In this document: positions 60,240-64,000 of the stretch, piece after piece
How the letters are laid out: each line of letters begins with the position of its first letter
Position numbering within the stretch: position 1 is the first letter of the stretch
Source: Ailurus styani
Lineage: Eukaryota; Chordata; Mammalia; Carnivora; Ailuridae
DNA length: 64,000 nucleotides
Reading direction: 5' to 3'
Assembly (NCBI GenBank): GCA_002007465.1
Contig: LNAC01000102.1
Span: 1,045,703 to 1,109,702, forward strand
The notes under the pieces: model-generated
Databases searched by the model: none
What the model was told of the DNA's origin: nothing
The model's input: only the letters and a program-made list of their open reading frames with translations
Made by a program: the position numbers and the translations under genes

Positions 60240-61045
60240 CATGTGCGGGGGTTTTTCCCCACCAAGCAATTCTCTGTGGCACCAGCTGGGGATCCTGCAA
60301 TGTAAGTCAATACTGATACTATCTGCCTGGCAATAGCATCAAGTCCCTCAGGTTAAGGGCTCAGTCCCATGAGACCACTTCAGATGCCAATGGCAACTAG
60401 TAGGCCCTCTAGTTGCCCACAACTTCTGACTTGGCTACAAATTGGAGGTCCCCATCTCCTCCCCTTGGATTCGATTATTTTCTAGAGCAGCTCACAGAAC
60501 CCAGGGAGCACCTACATTTACAAGTCTATTTATAAGGGTATGATAAAGGATGCAGAGGAACATCCAGATGGAAGAGATGCGTAGGGCAAAGTAGGTGGGA
60601 AGAGGCACACTGCTCTCCTGGCACATCCACGTGTTCACCTCTCTGGAAGTTCTACAAACATCCTTTTGGGTTTTCACGGAGGCTTCATTACATTGGTGTG
60701 ATTGATTACATCACCTGCAGTTGGAGGTTGAACCCAATCTCCAGGCCCCCTCCCCTTCCCAGAGNCGTGATTACATCACCTGCAGTTGGAGGTTGAACCC
60801 AATCTCCAGGCCCCCTCCCCTTCCCAGAGGTGGGGTGGAGGAAGAGGGAGGGAAAACGAAAACGAAAAGCACTAATCTCCTAATCACCTGGTTGACTCTA
60901 CTGGCAACCAGACCCCATCCTTAGGTGCTTTCCAAAAGTTAGCTCATTAAAATATCAAAAGGTATCTTTATCTTGCTCCTCACTTAGGACATTTGGAGAG
61001 TTTTAGGGACTCTGTACCAGCAACAGATGAAGACCAAACATATTA
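60240..61045. mobile_element. Unnamed ancient interspersed repeat (LTR-like?)
   Basis: The segments 'tctagagcagctcacagaac', 'gttcacctctctggaagttc', 'ttttgggttttcacggaggc', 'ggtgtgattgattacatcac', 'agctcattaaaatatcaaaa' and 'ctctgtaccagcaacagatg' occur in the order of a familiar mammalian repeat. I cannot name the family and am unsure whether it is an LTR. The assembly scar at 60703-60829 lies inside. Confidence 0.5.
60703..60829. repeat. 62-bp duplication around a single N (assembly scar)
   Basis: 60703-60764 and 60768-60829 are identical 62-bp copies (each TGATTACATCACCTGCAGTT ... CCTTCCCAGAG) separated by N-C-G. The N at 60765 is the only ambiguous base in the window. Such a pattern usually means two contig ends with an unmerged overlap. 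Confidence 0.92.
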
Positions 61046-61069
61046 TTAATCATAACATGGTACTGCCAA

Positions 61070-61172
61070 GCTAAAATGTGAGCTATGTGAGGACAGAACG
61101 CTGTGTCGTTAACCTGCACCTGGATTGCTCGAAGGCCATGGGTTTTCAGCTAAAATCTGAATGAATGATAGT
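61070..61172 (+). mobile_element. L2 3'-end relic
   Basis: 'aaaatgtgagctatgtgagg', 'acagaacgctgtgtcgttaa' and 'aaatctgaatgaatgatag' follow the L2 3' terminus (gtaagctccatgagggcagg ... gttgaatgaatg). Confidence 0.5.
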
Positions 61173-61219
61173 ACTGTTTGATTTCATCATAAGAACCTTA
61201 TGGAACAAAGATTGAATTG

Positions 61220-61655
61220 ACAGATCTGAAAGAGAACTTCGTTCAGCTGCCTCCATTTTGACCTTGAACTTTCTGGTTAGGTTCTTTCCAGCTTGTTTCT
61301 GGGATTAGGGGGAAGAACCTGAGAACAAAGCATCCCCCGATGGGAACTGAAACTATTCCCTCAAGCAATAAGGACCGCCCTAAACCAGCAAGACTCTTGC
61401 CTGCTCAGGATCCAAGACAATGATCGATTTGACCTTCACTGGCCCACCTGCATGTCCCTACCTACCTACCTTTGCCCTATGTTCTCATTTTTTATAAACT
61501 TGGAAGTATTTTTGGCACTCTGAGATGCTAGTCTTCTGTCTTCCCGGTGTTGCCCACACTGAAATAAGTTCCTTGTTTCATCACCACTCATCTCTCTGCC
61601 TTTAGATTTTGTCAGTGGAGAATGGCCAAACCTGGTCTGTTTGGGAGCCCCGGAG
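61220..61655 (+). mobile_element. Probable endogenous retrovirus solo LTR
   Basis: LTR-like order: U3-like 'cagctgcctccattttgacc', a TATA-like 'ttttttataaacttgg' (about 61490), then 'cggtgttgcccacactgaaa' with a weak AATAAG signal and 'ctcatctctctgcctttaga' before the right end. This is the usual pattern of class I LTR R/U5 sequence. No gag, pol or env sequence adjoins it. Borders are estimates and the class is tentative. Confidence 0.55.
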
Positions 61656-61687
61656 CCAGATGCTCTTGCACTCCTGTGCCCTGGCTA

Positions 61688-61775
61688 CAGGTTAAGTAAG
61701 TTGCACAAGATAACAATGTTAGCAAGGAATAGAATAGAGACCTGAATTCAGCTGTGTGTGACTCCATAGCCCTCA
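61688..61775 (-). mobile_element. MIR SINE relic
   Basis: 'aggttaagtaagttgcacaa', 'agagacctgaattcagctgt' and 'gtgactccatagccc' are the antisense MIR core in order. Confidence 0.72.
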
Positions 61776-61914
61776 GTTTGAGCCCCCAAATTATACTGGT
61801 TCCCAATACATAGAAGTAGTGGCTACAGTGTCCTGCAACATTTATCAAAATAAATGGCAGGAAACAAAGGAGAGAGAGGACTTAGCCCAGTTCACATCTC
61901 TGACCAGGGTTTGG

Positions 61915-62110
61915 CTTGTCATCAGTATCAGCTAAAGCACAAGGGTTTGAAGTTAAATCTGGGTTGTACACGTGAGTCTACCACTCTCCACCCAAGTCCA
62001 CCCAACTTCTCACCACCTCGATTTCTTCATTTGCTATGTTGCAAGATTTAAATGAAACAATAGCAAAGAATTTAGAACAATTGCTGACTCCTGATAAATT
62101 CAAAATAAAC
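61915..62110 (+). mobile_element. MIR SINE relic
   Basis: 'agtatcagctaaagcacaag', 'ggtttgaagttaaatctggg', 'cacctcgatttcttcatttg' and 'gcaagatttaaatgaaacaa' fit MIR in sense, strongly diverged. Confidence 0.5.
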
Positions 62111-62519
62111 AGTAGCAGTGATTCCCGAGGAGAGAGATTAGTTATAACACAAGGACACAGCTAGGCTTTCCTCTGCCTCCAGCCTGCTCTACAGAGGCTT
62201 CTAGCCAGGACTGTTGGTCAGCCATTTGCTGATACTGTTAGCCAGCATGCAGCAGGAAGCCACTCAAATCAGAGGGCTGAAAGCTATCAGCAGAAGGGAG
62301 GACAGAAAGGGACAAAAGCCAGAAAGGAATGTGTTTTGTTTTGCAGAACCAGCAGGTCCCTGAGTAGACGTCCAGCTAGGTGTTTCACCTGCCTAAGTGA
62401 GTTGGTTTGGAGCTGAGACCTAGTGTGGAAGCCCCATCCTCCCACAGTTACTGTCCTGGAGTTACCTTTAACTCTTCTTAACACCCAGATCTCCTGGGGT
62501 GGGGTTTTCTTCCATTTTT

Positions 62520-62790
62520 TGAACATGCAGCGTATGGACTAGCATATTGACCTGCTAGGCATACGCAATTGAACAGAAATGCTTAATAGAATATGTGTAA
62601 GTTCCTTAATGTATATGCAAGCTCCCTGCCCCCTCCCCCTAATACACGGAATAAGAGCTTCCTATGCTAACTCCACAGGAAGACAGTGCTTTGACAGCTA
62701 TCTCCAGGTCTCCTTATTTGTAACAATAAAAGTTCTTTGCTTTCAACACTTCCTTGGATTGTGTTCAATCAAATGCACCCCAAACAGTGA
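62520..62790 (+). mobile_element. Probable LTR 3' portion
   Basis: 'gaagacagtgctttgacagc', 'tctccaggtctccttatttg', AATAAA at about 62725 and 'cttccttggattgtgttcaa' resemble the R/U5 part of gammaretrovirus-like LTRs, with a GT-rich region after the signal. The left extent (perhaps to about 62160) and family are uncertain. No retroviral gene adjoins. Confidence 0.45.
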
Positions 62791-64000
62791 ACCCCTTAAG
62801 TTCAGTTAGGACACCACAGTGCACTTCTGTTTCAAGACACCTCTTATTCCCTGCCAGGGTTCCTAGATGTGCAGTGGGATCCCAAATGTGAATGCCTGAA
62901 AGGGCCTTGCTTGTATCTAACTCAATCAAAACCACCCAGAGGAAGGATGCCCACCTTGGCAATGGATTGCTGGGCCTGTACACCTTCCTTATAGAGGGAG
63001 CACAACCCCACTGCTCTGCAAATGTAAAGGGGATTAAAATACATTTTCCACATTATCTGGCAATACATTTGAGGCTCGAGATATGTTGAAATAACTTTCT
63101 AGACCCAAGATGAAGCCACTCCTGCCCAGGGCACTCCATTAACACACTGAAACCTTTGTACCCCAGGGAGTGCTCCCGTTGACCAGAAACGCAGTGTATC
63201 CAGTCAGCCAATCCCCAAACACCTAGCCATCTCTGGGCCTTCTCACCCCAAACAAAGTTGACTATGTGGCCTTGGTCAGTCTGATATCCTCTACTTTTCT
63301 CTTCCTTGTTCTTCATTATCCTTCATTATCCTCCCCAGCCTCTGTCCCCATTTTACAGTTCTCTGAAAAGACACTGTTTACTTCAGGAAGTGTTGAAGTT
63401 TGTTTATATCACCTAACTTGTGCTATTTTTGTTGTTTTTGTTGTTAACATACTTGGGATTATTGGCCGAGGGATATCACTATGAGCTGAGAGCAGCGCAG
63501 ATCTCTGACAATTAGTTTGGTAGGTGTTCATTGCTGTCTTTATTTATTTTTGTCGAGACAGATGACCATTGGCATGGCTGTTTTCTCCAGTGAGGTATCT
63601 GCTCTAGTTTTTAATCAAATACTTCTTCTTGATTATAAGAAATATTACATAATACTATCCTTTCCCCAAAGCAATTGCCCACTGACAGAGGAGATATATC
63701 ACGAGAAACAGTTACAGTGACTTAACTGAGACTTAAAAATGAATTGGACTTGCAGGAATCCCATTAACATCTAGCACATACATATGGAAGATGGTAGCAC
63801 AACTGTGTATGTGGCATCTTAACCATTCAGTGAACATCCGTCTAGAAAGCTGAGAATCGCTTGCCGTAACATCCTAGCCTCAGAGACCTACGTCTTATAA
63901 CTCAGGACCAATGCCTAAAGATATTTAGCTGAGAATTTGAAAAAGAAAACACCACAAAGTTAATTTGAATTTTATTTCTTTGAGTCGTCTATAATTCTAC
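62791..64000. other. Gene-free right flank
   Basis: No gene recognised. 63060-63240 ('aactttctagacccaagatg') may be retroviral-repeat related but is too uncertain to annotate. A short tandem CTTCATTATC occurs twice at 63312-63331. Confidence 0.45.

Noticed and set aside
1..64000. CRISPR array, phage, operon or defence-system organisation
   Set aside because: The window is mammalian and dominated by L1, SINE, MIR and LTR relics; repeats found are dispersed or microsatellite, with no regularly spaced direct repeats.

Overview
This is AT-rich nuclear DNA from a mammal, with no intact cellular gene that I can recognise. Carnivore tRNA-Lys-type SINEs (CAN-SINE/SINEC) occur about twenty times, and several carry the CT-rich spacer with a doubled 'TGCCTG/CCTCTCTGCC' motif that I associate with weasel-family (mustelid) SINEs. 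A caniform carnivore, probably a mustelid, is the best guess; the family-level call rests on memory of SINE subfamilies. There are no bacterial, plasmid, phage or CRISPR features. Almost all short ORFs lie inside transposon fossils or look like chance frames.

Layout. 1-1250 is ordinary sequence with a MIR. 1251-12562 is a LINE-1 cluster: a SINE pair, an old L1 (A) split by a younger L1 (Y) with visible target-site duplication (TSD), an L1 5'UTR-ORF1 piece (B), and a nearly full-length but internally deleted L1 (C). 12563-15680 holds SINEs, a hAT-type fossil, two MaLR-type LTRs and a small duplication that preserves the empty site of one SINE. 15690-27640 is mostly unique sequence with a MIR, a hAT fossil and a minus-strand processed retrocopy (about 25252-25740). 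27645-35640 is a near-full-length minus-strand L1 (F) carrying five SINEs. 35641-43020 is mainly unique, with MIRs, a hAT fossil and a four-SINE nest at 40704-41466. 43256-45770 holds an HSP70-family processed pseudogene followed by a 5'-truncated L1 (E). 46671-46773 is a long TTTC microsatellite. 48981-52716 is unique. 52717-58697 is a near-full-length plus-strand L1 (D) with an internal inverted segment. 58700-64000 has MIR/L2 relics, two probable LTRs and an assembly scar (one N between two identical 62-bp copies).

The window does not encode a pathway. Its content is a layered insertion history: nested insertions and TSDs give relative ages (old L1 and MaLR/hAT/MIR, then older SINEs and L1-Y, then the mustelid-type SINEs). 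I found no novel functional system. The best leads are the rearranged L1-D, the empty-site duplication, the SINE nest and the retrocopy with a long open frame. Family names and ages come from recognising sequence, not from a database search.
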